A stretch of DNA of 64,000 nt from contig NZ_JAGENB010000001.1 in NCBI RefSeq assembly GCF_019991125.1, forward strand, positions 372,001-436,000, read 5' to 3'. The notes below the pieces were generated by a model. It searched no databases. It had not been told where the DNA came from and saw only the letters and a list, made by a program, of their open reading frames with translations. The translations under genes were made by a program, and so were the position numbers. The DNA comes from Phyllobacterium calauticae (GTDB lineage Bacteria; Pseudomonadota; Alphaproteobacteria; Rhizobiales; Rhizobiaceae). This document shows, one piece after another, positions 7,887 through 19,411 of this stretch (the first letter of the stretch is position 1; the number at the start of each line of letters is the position of its first letter).

Positions 7887-8978
7887 ATGAAAAACGGTCT
7901 TGATGATGTTGTCGCCACGGAAACCACGCTGTCGGATGTTGACGGGCTTGGGGGCATATTGATCATTCGCGGCCGGTCGCTGGATGAATTGGCCGGCGTT
8001 GTCCCCTATGAGGAACTGCTGACGCTGCTGCTGTCGGATGCCTTTGACGAAAAGCTCGACACGGACGGACTGCGCACGCGCATCGGCCTGGCCCGTCAGG
8101 AGGTTTTCCGCACGATACCCGATGCTGCCGCGCCCTTGCTCGCACTGCCGGTCACCGATGCGGTGCGCGCACTGACCGCCCAATTTACTGATGGCGATGA
8201 CCTTGCCACCGCCCTGCGCCTGATCGCGGCTCCCGCCGTGTTCACCCCGGCGGTCATCCGGCTGAAGAACGGCCAGACACCTGTCGCGCCCGACACCGCG
8301 CTCAGCCACGCCGCGGATATATTGCACATGCTGCACGGCCGAACCGTCACACCGCAGGAAGCCGCCGCACTCGATACCTATCTCGTGACGGTCAGTGACC
8401 ACGGCATGAACGCCTCGACATTCGCGGCTCGGGTGGTGGCATCCACCCATGCGGGACTGGTGTCCTCCGTTCTGGCTGCATTCGGCGCGCTCAAGGGGCC
8501 GCTGCATGGCGGTGCACCGGGGCCGGTTCTCGACATGCTCGACGCCATCGGCACACCCGACAACGCCGAAACCTGGCTGGAAAAGGCACTGGACGACGGC
8601 GAGCGGCTGATGGGTTTCGGCCATCGCATCTACCGGGTGCGCGACCCACGCGCCGATGCACTGATGCAGGCGCTGCGGCGGCTGGCTGGAACGGGCAATC
8701 ACGGTGCGGGCCGCTTCAAGCTGGCGGAGAGCGTCGAAGCGGCGGCCCTGCGCATCCTCGCCCGCCGCAAACCCGACCGCCCGCTCAAGACCAATGTGGA
8801 ATTCTATACGGCACTGCTGCTGGAAACGCTTGGTTTTCCGAGGGACAGCTTTACCAGCGTCTTCGCCATGGGACGGGTCGGCGGCTGGATCGCCCATGCA
8901 AGAGAGCAGACCCAACATGGCCGGCTGATTCGCCCGCAATCGCGGTATATCGGACCGCGCCCGATCAAGGCCGCATAG
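7887..8978 (+). CDS. Citrate synthase / methylcitrate synthase family protein
   Basis: The ATG at 7887 is preferred over the upstream ATG because CTGGAG precedes it and the protein then begins MKNGLDDVVATETTLSDVDG, as in the short citrate synthases (363 residues). The substrate-binding and catalytic histidines are in GPLHGGAPGPV and MGFGHRIYRVRDPRAD. At the third catalytic position, where most citrate synthases have Asp (N-D-F-Y), this protein reads NVEFYTALL with Glu. It is divergent from the HTH-bearing paralogue. Its physiological substrate may be oxaloacetate or another 2-oxo acid. Confidence 0.85.
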   Translation: MKNGLDDVVATETTLSDVDGLGGILIIRGRSLDELAGVVPYEELLTLLLSDAFDEKLDTDGLRTRIGLARQEVFRTIPDAAAPLLALPVTDAVRALTAQFTDGDDLATALRLIAAPAVFTPAVIRLKNGQTPVAPDTALSHAADILHMLHGRTVTPQEAAALDTYLVTVSDHGMNASTFAARVVASTHAGLVSSVLAAFGALKGPLHGGAPGPVLDMLDAIGTPDNAETWLEKALDDGERLMGFGHRIYRVRDPRADALMQALRRLAGTGNHGAGRFKLAESVEAAALRILARRKPDRPLKTNVEFYTALLLETLGFPRDSFTSVFAMGRVGGWIAHAREQTQHGRLIRPQSRYIGPRPIKAA

Positions 8979-9195
8979 GTTTTTCACAGTAATGGGATGG
9001 TGGAAACGGCCCGAAAGGGCCATCCACCATCACATGTGTGTGTTTAAAACCGGATATCCCAGACAATACTGCAATTACCCCAGTAATGTTCAACCTTAGA
9101 TAGTATTTTTACTCACTAAAACGGGCTTTTGGTGGTATTCTATCGATGGACTCAAGTGCACCGTCTTTGGACATTCAAAAGGAGCAACTGGGATC

Positions 9196-9612
9196 ATGAC
9201 ACAGCTTCTCAATCGCCTGTCTCTGGCACTCGCCATGACGCTCTCCACCACTCCCTCCGTGATGGCCGGCCCGCTGACCACCATGGATGATGTCGGCAAA
9301 GCGCTTCATGCCTGCTGGACTGCGCCGGAGGGTTCACAAAAATCCACCGTGACACTCCGTTTCAGCTTCAAGCGCGACGGCTCGCTGATCGGCCCGCCGC
9401 GAACGGCTGCCATCGATTTTCCCGGCAATGACGCGGAGGCGCGCAAATCATTCATCGATGCGGCCATTTCCGCCGTCAAGGATTGCACGCCGCTGACATT
9501 GTCACCGGAACTTGCCCAGGGCATTGGCGGCCAGGTTTTCACCATGCAGTTTGTTTCGCCTGACGCCTGCGGCGGTGATTGCAACCGGCAAGCCAGCGTG
9601 CGGCCAAACTGA
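9196..9612 (+). CDS. Small exported protein, TonB-C-like, unknown function
   Basis: The 138-residue product starts after AAGGAG and has a Sec signal (LALAMTLSTTPSVMA/GPLTT). The mature part, about 114 residues, contains HACWTAPEGS, VTLRFSFKRDGSLIGPPRTA and FIDAAISAVKDCTPL. This arrangement (W near the start, V-x-F-x-x-x-x-D-G-x-L/I, A-x-x-A-V-x-x-C-x-P) is like the periplasmic C-terminal domains of TonB/TolA-type proteins. There are Cys pairs that could form disulfides. I recognise no specific family member. It stands alone before a bidirectional terminator. Confidence 0.65.
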   Translation: MTQLLNRLSLALAMTLSTTPSVMAGPLTTMDDVGKALHACWTAPEGSQKSTVTLRFSFKRDGSLIGPPRTAAIDFPGNDAEARKSFIDAAISAVKDCTPLTLSPELAQGIGGQVFTMQFVSPDACGGDCNRQASVRPN

Positions 9613-9631
9613 CCGGCAGCCATGGACAGCA

Positions 9632-9656
9632 AAAGGCGGCTCCGCGAGCCGCCTTT
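9632..9656. terminator. Bidirectional terminator
   Basis: A perfect 11-bp stem, AAAGGCGGCTC / GAGCCGCCTTT, with a CGC loop lies between two converging genes. A and T runs on either side let it serve both strands. Confidence 0.85.
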
Positions 9657-9683
9657 CCTGTTCTGGCAAAGCGTGCGCCGGTG

Positions 9684-10679
9684 CTACTGGCGATGAAGCT
9701 CCACCCGGCGGTTCTTGGCCCGTCCGGCTTCGTCGTCATTCGATGCGACAGGCGACTGCAAGCCCTCTCCCTTCGCCTTGAGACGGTTCGCCGAAACACT
9801 GTAGGTACTGACCAGATCGGCGACAACCGCATCGGCCCGCGCCTTCGACAACTGCATGTTGAAGTCAGCACCGCCAATATTGTCGGTATGGCCAACCACA
9901 TCGAGTTTCTCGTTCGGCTGATCCTTCAGGAACTTGGCGATTTCATCAAGGCTCGGGCGCGACTCCGGCTTGATTGACGCCTTGTTGAAGTCGAAATGAA
10001 TACCGTAGAGCAGAACCTTGCCCGCCGTATCGAGGCTCTTGCTGATCTGCGAGGCGGAAACCACGACCATCTGGTCGGTCAGGTTGCCGACCTGAAGCGA
10101 GTCGAGGCGGACATAGACCTGGCCCTTGACCGCATCGAATTCCGGCACATAGCCGTCCTCGAATTCGATGACATAGAGCGCGATGTAGGTTTTGACGCCG
10201 CCCTCTTCCTTGACGGCCGCCACATAACGCGCCTCGTCCGGGCTGTAGCCGAAAAGCTGGCCGCCGGGGCCCTTTTCGCCCAAGACGTTCTCCAGTTGAT
10301 AGGTGTCGGCCTGCTTGGCCTGGAACAGGACCTTGTAGCCCGCCGATTGCAGATCGTTCAGGTAGTTGCGGAACACTTCGGCCGAGGAAGGTCCGGCAGG
10401 AACCGAATAGACATTCTGCGTCAGGCGGCCTTCCAGTGCTTCCTTGCTGGCAAAATCCGACTTGGCGGAGTCATCCTCGTTCTTGACCCACTTTCCGGTC
10501 GGCAGGGTATATTCCGCGAAGTTGCGCGCATCGCACAACATGATCGATGACCCTTCAAAGCGCTTGATACCTGGGAAATCCTTGCAGCCCGGCTTGTCTG
10601 CCGCATGGGCCGACGATGCGATGAAAACGGCCATGAACACAAGTGCCGCGAAGACTCCACTGCAGAGTTTCGATGTCAT
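9684..10679 (-). CDS. OmpA-family outer-membrane protein
   Basis: The start ATG 10679 has GGAGAT 7 nt upstream and gives a clean Sec signal (MTSKLCSGVFAALVFMAVFIASSAHA/ADKPG). The protein has 331 residues. Residues about 30-210 form a domain of unknown function with two early Cys (GCKDFPGIKRF, IMLCDARNF) that could be disulfide-bonded. The C-terminal 110 residues are an OmpA/MotB peptidoglycan-binding domain: LLYGIHFDFNKASIKPES, VVGHTDNIGGADFNMQLSKARA, and NRRVEL at the end. It probably tethers the outer membrane to the cell wall. It is preceded by a long AT-rich upstream region. Confidence 0.88.
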   Translation of the reverse strand: MTSKLCSGVFAALVFMAVFIASSAHAADKPGCKDFPGIKRFEGSSIMLCDARNFAEYTLPTGKWVKNEDDSAKSDFASKEALEGRLTQNVYSVPAGPSSAEVFRNYLNDLQSAGYKVLFQAKQADTYQLENVLGEKGPGGQLFGYSPDEARYVAAVKEEGGVKTYIALYVIEFEDGYVPEFDAVKGQVYVRLDSLQVGNLTDQMVVVSASQISKSLDTAGKVLLYGIHFDFNKASIKPESRPSLDEIAKFLKDQPNEKLDVVGHTDNIGGADFNMQLSKARADAVVADLVSTYSVSANRLKAKGEGLQSPVASNDDEAGRAKNRRVELHRQ

Positions 10680-11016
10680 GAGTATCTCCAAAATGATGTG
10701 ACGCTGTTGCACTGCCGGCCTGAAACCTTGGACCAGCCGTGCTACGGGATTGCTTTATAATAATACAAAAATCATTTTGCAATACACAAAACATATCCCG
10801 TTTTCACCATTGAATGATCAATCGCCAAACCAAATTTGCCGATTCTACAGACGTTGTGTCACAGTTTTAATACATGCGGGATGCTCGTCTTCCACCAGGA
10901 AAAATGTCTAAACAAATAGCAAAATACAAAAACAATAGTTCGAGGTTCTAGCGCAATGTACAGACAGCTCCGCTCCGGCCCCGCTGTGGGGCCGGACCAG
11001 AGTTGCGCAAGGGGCC
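10680..11016. other. AT-rich intergenic region upstream of OmpA-family gene
   Basis: This 337-bp gap lies between the start of the OmpA-like gene and the end of gnd, both on the minus strand. It is strikingly AT-rich (for example around 10750-10800 and 10905-10940) and must carry the OmpA-like promoter. A hairpin that may end gnd transcription lies at 10974-10996. I see no gene and no clear operator. Confidence 0.5.
10974..10996 (-). terminator. Hairpin after gnd
   Basis: A perfect 9-bp GC-rich stem (TCCGGCCCC / GGGGCCGGA) with a 5-nt loop lies 21 bp beyond the gnd stop. It lacks a T-run on the minus strand, so the terminator call is tentative. Confidence 0.5.
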
Positions 11017-12039
11017 TCAGGCTTTGGAAGCGGGTTTTTCCACATGGCCGCCAAACTCGCTGCGCATGGCCGACAGCACCTTGTTGGCGAAGTCGGCATT
11101 GCCGCGCGAGCTGAAACGCTCCTGCAGCGCCGCGCTGAGAACCGGCGTGGGTACGGCCTCGTCAATGGCGGCGATGGCCGTCCAACGCCCCTCGCCCGAA
11201 TCCGAAACACGCCCCTGGAAATTCGACAGGGTCGGATCGTCGTTCAGGGCGTCGGCGGTCAAATCCAGCAGCCAGGAGCTGATCACGCTGCCGCGGCGCC
11301 ACACCTCGGCGATCTGCGGCAGGTCGAAACTGTATTGATAATGCTCAGGATGCAGGAGTGGCGTGGTTTCCGCGTCCACCTCATGCGAGCGCAGGCCGAT
11401 ATCCGCATTGCGCAGGATGTTCAAGCCTTCCGCATAAGCCGCCATCAAACCATATTCGATGCCGTTATGGACCATCTTGACGAAGTGGCCCGCACCATTG
11501 GCACCGCAATGCAGATAACCGAGCGGCGCCGTGCTCTTGCCCGGCGCAGCCACGGCTGGCGCGGCGGGATCGTTGCCTCCCGGCGCCAGCGAGGCGAATA
11601 CGGGCGAGAGATGCTCCACCACGTCCTTTTCGCCACCGATCATCAGGCAATAGCCGCGCTCCAGTCCGAAGACGCCGCCGCTGGTGCCGACATCGACATA
11701 GTGCAGGCCTTTTGTCTTCAGCTCGCCGCCGCGGCGGATATCGTCGTGATAATAGGAATTGCCGCCATCGATGAGGATATCGCCCGCCTCGAGCAGCGGC
11801 ACGAGCTTGGCGAGAACGCTGTCGACAACGGCGGCGGGCAGCATCAGCCAGATGGCGCGCGGCTTGGCCAGAAGCGAGACGAACTCCTCCAGCACGACCG
11901 TTCCGGTCGCACCCTGTTTTTGCAGGTCCGCCATGCTTTCGGCACGGGTGTCGTGAACCACGAGGGCGTGACCACGCTTCATGAGGCGCTGCGCCATGTT
12001 GGCGCCCATGCGCCCTAACCCAATCATGCCAAGCTGCAT
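11017..12039 (-). CDS. gnd: 6-phosphogluconate dehydrogenase, decarboxylating (short form)
   Basis: The start MQLGMIGLGRMGANMAQRL is set by AAGGAG before ATG 12039 and gives 340 residues, the size of the short (YqeC/GndA-type) enzymes rather than the 470-residue form. GLGRMG is the NADP/NAD-binding turn. DGGNSYYHDD is the substrate motif with the family-typical GGNS. GANGAGHFVKMVHNGIEY contains the catalytic Lys-x-x-His-Asn. It oxidises 6-phosphogluconate to ribulose 5-phosphate and CO2 in the cytoplasm. It is a monocistronic gene divergent from the ChaA-like antiporter. Confidence 0.93.
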   Translation of the reverse strand: MQLGMIGLGRMGANMAQRLMKRGHALVVHDTRAESMADLQKQGATGTVVLEEFVSLLAKPRAIWLMLPAAVVDSVLAKLVPLLEAGDILIDGGNSYYHDDIRRGGELKTKGLHYVDVGTSGGVFGLERGYCLMIGGEKDVVEHLSPVFASLAPGGNDPAAPAVAAPGKSTAPLGYLHCGANGAGHFVKMVHNGIEYGLMAAYAEGLNILRNADIGLRSHEVDAETTPLLHPEHYQYSFDLPQIAEVWRRGSVISSWLLDLTADALNDDPTLSNFQGRVSDSGEGRWTAIAAIDEAVPTPVLSAALQERFSSRGNADFANKVLSAMRSEFGGHVEKPASKA

Positions 12040-12297
12040 TTCATTCTCCTTGGAGTGTTTGCAATCCGTCGGGGGAGCCCGCGGGCTCCTCATCGGGAGC
12101 AAGTTAGGCAGACAGGACCACGGACACAAGCAAGCGTTGCGTCATAAGCGCGTGATAGCAGCGGCCAGGGCATGGGCGAGTATCGGTTGGCAGAGCGAAA
12201 TCTTTGATAAAGCATCAGAAAACGGTAAAATCGCCGATAATTTCCTGTATAGGTTCTGCAAGACGAAATGATACCTCAACCCGATGAAGGAGGGCCG

Positions 12298-13407
12298 ATG
12301 ATATCCGGATGGATCAGACTGATTGTAGCTTGGGCAACTGTGGGTGCCTTTCTTGTTTTCGGATATGGCTGGATGGCCGATCTGAGTTCGGTGATGAAAG
12401 CTTCGTTTCTGTTTGTCTGGCTGTTCGGCGTCATCATCTGGTCGGCCTTCGGCGTCGTGCATGAGGCGGAGGAACTGGCGGAACTGCTGGGCGAACCGCT
12501 CGGAACACTCATTCTCACCCTCTCCATCGTCATCATCGAAGTGGTGCTGATCAGCGCCGTGATGCTGAGTTCGGATGCACCGACACTCGGCCGCGACACG
12601 ATGTTCGCGGTGCTGATGATCGTTTTGAACGGCGTGGTCGGCCTTGGCCTGCTCATCGGCGGGCTGCGTTACGGCCAGCAGGGCTACAATCTGCAGGGCG
12701 CGGCATCCTATCTCATCGTCATCATTCCGCTGACGGTCATCCCGCTGATCCTGCCGAACTTCACGGTTTCCACCAGCAACGGCTCGCTCACCGTGGTTCA
12801 ATCGGTGTTCTTCTCGATTTTCACTATTGCCCTCTATGTGATTTTCCTCGTGCTGCAGACGGGACGACACCGCGACTTCTTCGTCTATCCCAAGGGAGAT
12901 GAAGTGCCGCTGAAGGTGACGCCAGAAGCTGAAGCGCCCAAAGCGAAGCCTGCCGGGTCCATTGGCGGCCACACGCTGCTGCTGATCCTGAACATTCTGC
13001 CGATCGTGTTGCTGTCAAAGAGCCTGGCCTCGCTGCTCGACCATGGCATTGCCAGCTTCGGCGCGCCCACCGCACTCGGCGGTTTGCTCATCGCCGCCAT
13101 CGTCTTCACGCCGGAAGCCATCACCGCGCTTCGCGCCGTTTCCGGCAATGAACTGCAGCGCGCGGTCAACCTGTGCCTGGGTGCGGCAACCTCGACCGTC
13201 GGCCTGACCGTGCCGGCCGTGCTTGCCATCAGCCTGTTCACCGGACAGACCGCCATTCTCGGCCTGTCATCCACCGAAATGACCCTGCTGGCGGTGACGC
13301 TGATCCTCAGCACCCTGACCTTTTCCGGCCTGCGCACGACGGTGCTCGAAGGCGCGGTGCATCTGATGATCTTCTTCGTCTATCTCGTGCTGATCTTCAG
13401 CCCCTGA
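12298..13407 (+). CDS. Calcium/sodium:proton antiporter, ChaA family
   Basis: ATG 12298 is preceded by AAGGAGG and gives 369 residues. An upstream in-frame ATG lacks a comparable site. The protein has about 11 hydrophobic segments. Two repeats carry the acidic motifs of the CaCA superfamily: VVHEAEELAELLGEPLGTLILTLSI is split here as HEAEELAELLGEPLGT then a helix, and the second half has FTPEAITALRAV with NLCLGAATSTVGLTVP. It exports Ca2+ (or Na+/K+) in exchange for protons across the inner membrane. A cytoplasmic loop at about 205-225 is rich in Glu, Lys and Pro. The gene overlaps the converging LysR gene by 11 nt. Confidence 0.88.
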   Translation: MISGWIRLIVAWATVGAFLVFGYGWMADLSSVMKASFLFVWLFGVIIWSAFGVVHEAEELAELLGEPLGTLILTLSIVIIEVVLISAVMLSSDAPTLGRDTMFAVLMIVLNGVVGLGLLIGGLRYGQQGYNLQGAASYLIVIIPLTVIPLILPNFTVSTSNGSLTVVQSVFFSIFTIALYVIFLVLQTGRHRDFFVYPKGDEVPLKVTPEAEAPKAKPAGSIGGHTLLLILNILPIVLLSKSLASLLDHGIASFGAPTALGGLLIAAIVFTPEAITALRAVSGNELQRAVNLCLGAATSTVGLTVPAVLAISLFTGQTAILGLSSTEMTLLAVTLILSTLTFSGLRTTVLEGAVHLMIFFVYLVLIFSP

Positions 13408-14296
13408 CCGGCGCAAGATCGAGGTGTTCGGCGACGAAATCGACGAACACCCGCAGCTTGGGCGAGAGATAGCGGCTCGACGGCCAGAGCACGCGGAACG
13501 TGCCGGAAAACGGGATGAAATCATCGAGAACGCTGACCAGCGTTCCAGCCCGCAGCTCGTCCATGATGGTGAAATCCGGCAGGCAGGCGATGCCAAGCCC
13601 CTCCTGTGCCATGTGGATCTGTGGCGCCGACGTGTTGCAGATGAGGGTCGCGGGCAGGTCGAGTTCCACATCCCTGCCATTGCGGGACAGTGGCCACGGC
13701 TGCAGCTTCCCGGTGGTCGGATAGCGATAAAACAGGCAATGATGCCGCGTCAGGTCCTCCGGCACTTCCGGTGTTCCCATACGCGCGAAATAGTCCGGTG
13801 ATCCGACAAGGCGCTTGCGGAACGAGCCGAGCACCCGGGTCATCAGCCGCGAATCATTCGGCTCGCCGGTGCGCAGGACCGCGTCGAAACCGTCCTCGAT
13901 CACATCGACCAGCCGGTCGGAGCAATCGATATCCAGTTCGATGTCGGGATAGGCGCGCATGAAGGCGGAAAGCACCGGCATCATCAACCGGTCCGCAATC
14001 GGCATACTGACACGCAACCTGCCGCGCGGCGCCTCATTGGCCTGCGACAATTCCAGTTCGGCCGCCTCGATCTCGCAGAAAATGCGGCGGCACCGCTCCA
14101 GAAACAGCGAGCCTTCGGGCGTCAGCGTGATGCTGCGGGTGCTGCGGTGAAAAAGCCGGGCACCAAGCCGCTCCTCCAGCCGCGCAATGGATTTGCCGAT
14201 GGCAGAGGGGGAAACGCCGAGGTGGCGGCCAGCGGCAACGAAACTGCGGTATTCGGCGGCCTGCACGAAGGCATTCCACGAGCCCAGATTATCCAT
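13397..14296 (-). CDS. LysR-family transcriptional regulator
   Basis: The start MDNLGSWNAFVQAAEYRSF is at ATG 14296, downstream of an AGAGGTGG site. A longer in-frame extension is not conserved in the family. The 299 residues have the LysR HTH in residues 10-60 (SFVAAGRHLGVSPSAIGKSIARLE) followed by RLFHRSTRSITLTPEG. A substrate-binding domain follows from about residue 90 (PRGRLRVSMPIADRLMMPVL). The HTH subtype is that of the CrgA/AaeR-like group that often controls a divergent transporter. The divergent MFS gene at 14472 is the likely target. Confidence 0.92.
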   Translation of the reverse strand: MDNLGSWNAFVQAAEYRSFVAAGRHLGVSPSAIGKSIARLEERLGARLFHRSTRSITLTPEGSLFLERCRRIFCEIEAAELELSQANEAPRGRLRVSMPIADRLMMPVLSAFMRAYPDIELDIDCSDRLVDVIEDGFDAVLRTGEPNDSRLMTRVLGSFRKRLVGSPDYFARMGTPEVPEDLTRHHCLFYRYPTTGKLQPWPLSRNGRDVELDLPATLICNTSAPQIHMAQEGLGIACLPDFTIMDELRAGTLVSVLDDFIPFSGTFRVLWPSSRYLSPKLRVFVDFVAEHLDLAPVRG

Positions 14297-14471
14297 CGAC
14301 ACCACCTCTTCATTGCCGACAAAAATGTCGCTTGTGAAAGGAACTATAGCCTGTTTTTCCGTTTTGCGAAGATGACTAGGTTCGGTTTCCCATCGCAGGT
14401 GTGAAGCTTTGCCCTGTAAAGGCATCGCCTCTCCGCCTGCCCAACCCCTTACTTATTGACCAGGCAAAGAC

Positions 14472-15680
14472 ATGACATCGATCACAACATCGCTGGACGA
14501 GGCTCCTCCCGCCTCCTCCTTCCGGCTGCCGCTCAGCGGCCTGCTTGCCCTTGCAGCAGCCGGTTTCATCACAGTCCTCACCGAAGCGCTGCCGGCGGGC
14601 CTGCTGCCCCAGATGGGCGCCAGTCTGGCGGTGCCCGAATCGCTGGTGGGCCAGCTCGTCACCATCTACGCTCTCGGCTCCCTCATCGCCGCTATCCCGC
14701 TGACCGCAGCCACACGCGGATGGCGGCGCAAGCCACTGCTGCTCAGCGCCATCGGCGGATTTGCCATCGTCAACACGATCACGGCGGTTTCCACCAGCTA
14801 CACGCTCACGCTCGGCGCCCGGTTCTTTGCCGGTGTTTTCGCCGGATTGCTCTGGGCGCTGGTTGCCGGTTATGCCGGGCGCATGGTGCCCGACCACATG
14901 AAAGGCAAGGCCATGGCCGTCGCCATGCTTGGCGCGCCCGTCGCGCTGTCCCTCGGCGTGCCAGCCGGGACATTTCTGGGCGCGTTTGTCGGCTGGCAGT
15001 ACACATTCGGCATCATGAGCGGGCTGACGGTGCTGCTGGTCGGCTGGACCATCTGGAAATTGCCGGATTTTCCCGGCCAGGAAGCGGGCAGGCAATTGCC
15101 GATCTCCGGTGTCTTCGCCATTCCGGGCGTCAAGGCGGTGCTGTTTGTCACGCTGACCTATGTGGTGGCCCATAACGTGCTCTATACCTACATCGCGCCG
15201 TTTCTGGTTCCCGCCGGGCTCGCCGGAAGCATCGACAAGGTGCTGTTCGTCTTTGGCCTGTCCGCCATTCTCGGCACCTGGATGATCGGCCTGATGATCG
15301 ACCGCTGGCTGCGCGAACTGACGCTGATCTGCATCGCGGCCTTTGCCGTGGCGGCCGTGCTCCTTGCCATCTGGTCCGCCAACAGCACGATGGTCTATCT
15401 CAGCTTCGCCATCTGGGGTGTGACCTATGGCGGCGTGCCGACCCTGTTCCAGACCGCATCGGCCAAAACGGCGGGCGATGCGGCGGATGTCGCGCAATCG
15501 ATGATCGTTACCGTCTGGAACATCGGCATTGCCGGCGGCGGCATCATCGGCGGCTTCCTCCTGGAAACAACCGGCGTCACCTCGTTCTCATGGGTGCTTC
15601 TGGTACTGCTCGCCCTGGCCTTCATCGCCGCCGTCCGGGCACGAAGCCACGGCTTTCCGGCTGCAGTAACAGCGACATAA
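14472..15680 (+). CDS. MFS transporter, DHA1 (AraJ/efflux) type
   Basis: This is a 402-residue protein with 12 predicted membrane spans. After an N-terminal cytoplasmic leader, the first repeat contains LVTIYALGSLIAAIPLTAATRGWRRK, shown here as LIAAIPLTAATRGWRRK, which is the loop 2-3 position of the superfamily. AGRMVPDHMKGKAMAVAM and LGVPAGTFLG are the conserved segments of helices 4 and 5. Proteins of this type (sugar-efflux/AraJ-like) export small molecules by proton antiport. Its cargo is unknown. It starts 175 bp from the divergent LysR gene, which probably regulates it. Confidence 0.9.
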   Translation: MTSITTSLDEAPPASSFRLPLSGLLALAAAGFITVLTEALPAGLLPQMGASLAVPESLVGQLVTIYALGSLIAAIPLTAATRGWRRKPLLLSAIGGFAIVNTITAVSTSYTLTLGARFFAGVFAGLLWALVAGYAGRMVPDHMKGKAMAVAMLGAPVALSLGVPAGTFLGAFVGWQYTFGIMSGLTVLLVGWTIWKLPDFPGQEAGRQLPISGVFAIPGVKAVLFVTLTYVVAHNVLYTYIAPFLVPAGLAGSIDKVLFVFGLSAILGTWMIGLMIDRWLRELTLICIAAFAVAAVLLAIWSANSTMVYLSFAIWGVTYGGVPTLFQTASAKTAGDAADVAQSMIVTVWNIGIAGGGIIGGFLLETTGVTSFSWVLLVLLALAFIAAVRARSHGFPAAVTAT

Positions 15681-15699
15681 ATGCGATTGTGAGAAATCA

Positions 15700-15729
15700 A
15701 AACCGGCGGCGGTATTTCGCTGCCGGTTT
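15700..15729. terminator. Bidirectional terminator
   Basis: A 12-bp stem (one G-T pair) with a GTATTT loop lies between the converging MFS and deacetylase genes. On the minus strand it is followed by TTTTGATTTC, so it is a better terminator for the deacetylase-like gene. Confidence 0.75.
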
Positions 15730-15731
15730 GA

Positions 15732-16538
15732 TCAGACCCCGGAGCGCACCGGCTGGGCGGAAACCGTCACGTCCTGCAGGCGCACGAAGCGAAAACCCTT
15801 TTGCTGCAGGGCCAAAACACCTTTGGCAACACCGGCACCGGCCACCCGGCCAGGCTGGTTGATATGGGCAATGATGACATCGCCATCCTTGGCAGCGGCA
15901 ATGCGCTTTTCCACCAGCCCGGCCATCAGCGAAGCACCCATATCGGCATTGAGCGAATAACCGGCCACCCGGTAGCCCATCTCATGGATGATGCGGATAC
16001 CGTTTTCGCTGTAGCGGGCGGTCGCATCGCGGTACCAGACCGGCTTGGCGACGGAGGCCTTCAGCATGGCATCGACACCGCCCTGGATTTCACCGCGGAT
16101 GGCCGCTTCCGAGCCTGCGGTCTTCAACCCGAACATGGTGGGCTGGTTGTCGATGGCCGGGATGTGGTTGAAACCGTGATTTTCCAGCTCAAACAGGTCG
16201 GGATGCGCCTTCATGACCGCAAGCGCCTCGGCGTTGTGTCGCATCCAGCGGGCGGTGACGAAGATCGTTGCCGGGATGCGGTTTTCCACCAGCGTGTTGA
16301 GAATGCGCAGGTCCGTCTGCCCCGAACAGGCATCCAGCGTCAGCGCCACCTGCGGCGCCGCGGCGCCGCCCTTGGCAATATAAAGCTTCGGCTCGACGAA
16401 TGGCGCCGGATGATCCCCGGCGGTTGCGATCCCCGCAGGCGTGAGGAGAAGAAGAGCAGCGATGATGGCGGAAGCTGAGCGCACGGTGTTTACCAATCTT
16501 GAGAATTGCCCGCAGATACACGCGCAGATCACGTCCAA
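15732..16538 (-). CDS. Polysaccharide-deacetylase-like exported protein
   Basis: The longest frame is 268 residues from ATG 16538. No good ribosome site precedes it, and the signal sequence (SASAIIAALLLLTPAGIATA) might instead begin at a nearer TTG or GTG, so the start is uncertain. The family fold is shown by VALTLDACSGQTDLRILNTL, PATIFVTARWM, ELENHGFNH (the H-x3-H metal motif) and GDVIIAHINQPG at the end. The first motif of carbohydrate esterase 4 is normally T-F-D-D-G. Here it is T-L-D-A-C, so the metal-binding Asp is replaced. It may be an altered or inactive esterase of the cell envelope. Confidence 0.8.
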   Translation of the reverse strand: MDVICACICGQFSRLVNTVRSASAIIAALLLLTPAGIATAGDHPAPFVEPKLYIAKGGAAAPQVALTLDACSGQTDLRILNTLVENRIPATIFVTARWMRHNAEALAVMKAHPDLFELENHGFNHIPAIDNQPTMFGLKTAGSEAAIRGEIQGGVDAMLKASVAKPVWYRDATARYSENGIRIIHEMGYRVAGYSLNADMGASLMAGLVEKRIAAAKDGDVIIAHINQPGRVAGAGVAKGVLALQQKGFRFVRLQDVTVSAQPVRSGV

Positions 16539-16573
16539 AATGCGGCACCGGCCCTGCCAACAGGGCCAAGGCG

Positions 16574-19237
<2,664 letters not shown>

Positions 19238-19411
19238 TGCAGCCTCCCATGCCGCCGTCCGTGCGCCGCAAAGCGCTGAAGAAGGTCTATTCGATAGGTT
19301 CGTGAAGCACCACCAAAAAATGCTGCATTGCACCATTCAAATCGATTAGCAGAGTAAATCCGCGTTAATCTTTGAAATCCTTCGTCATTTCAAGCTTGAA
19401 GTAGTCTGGTA

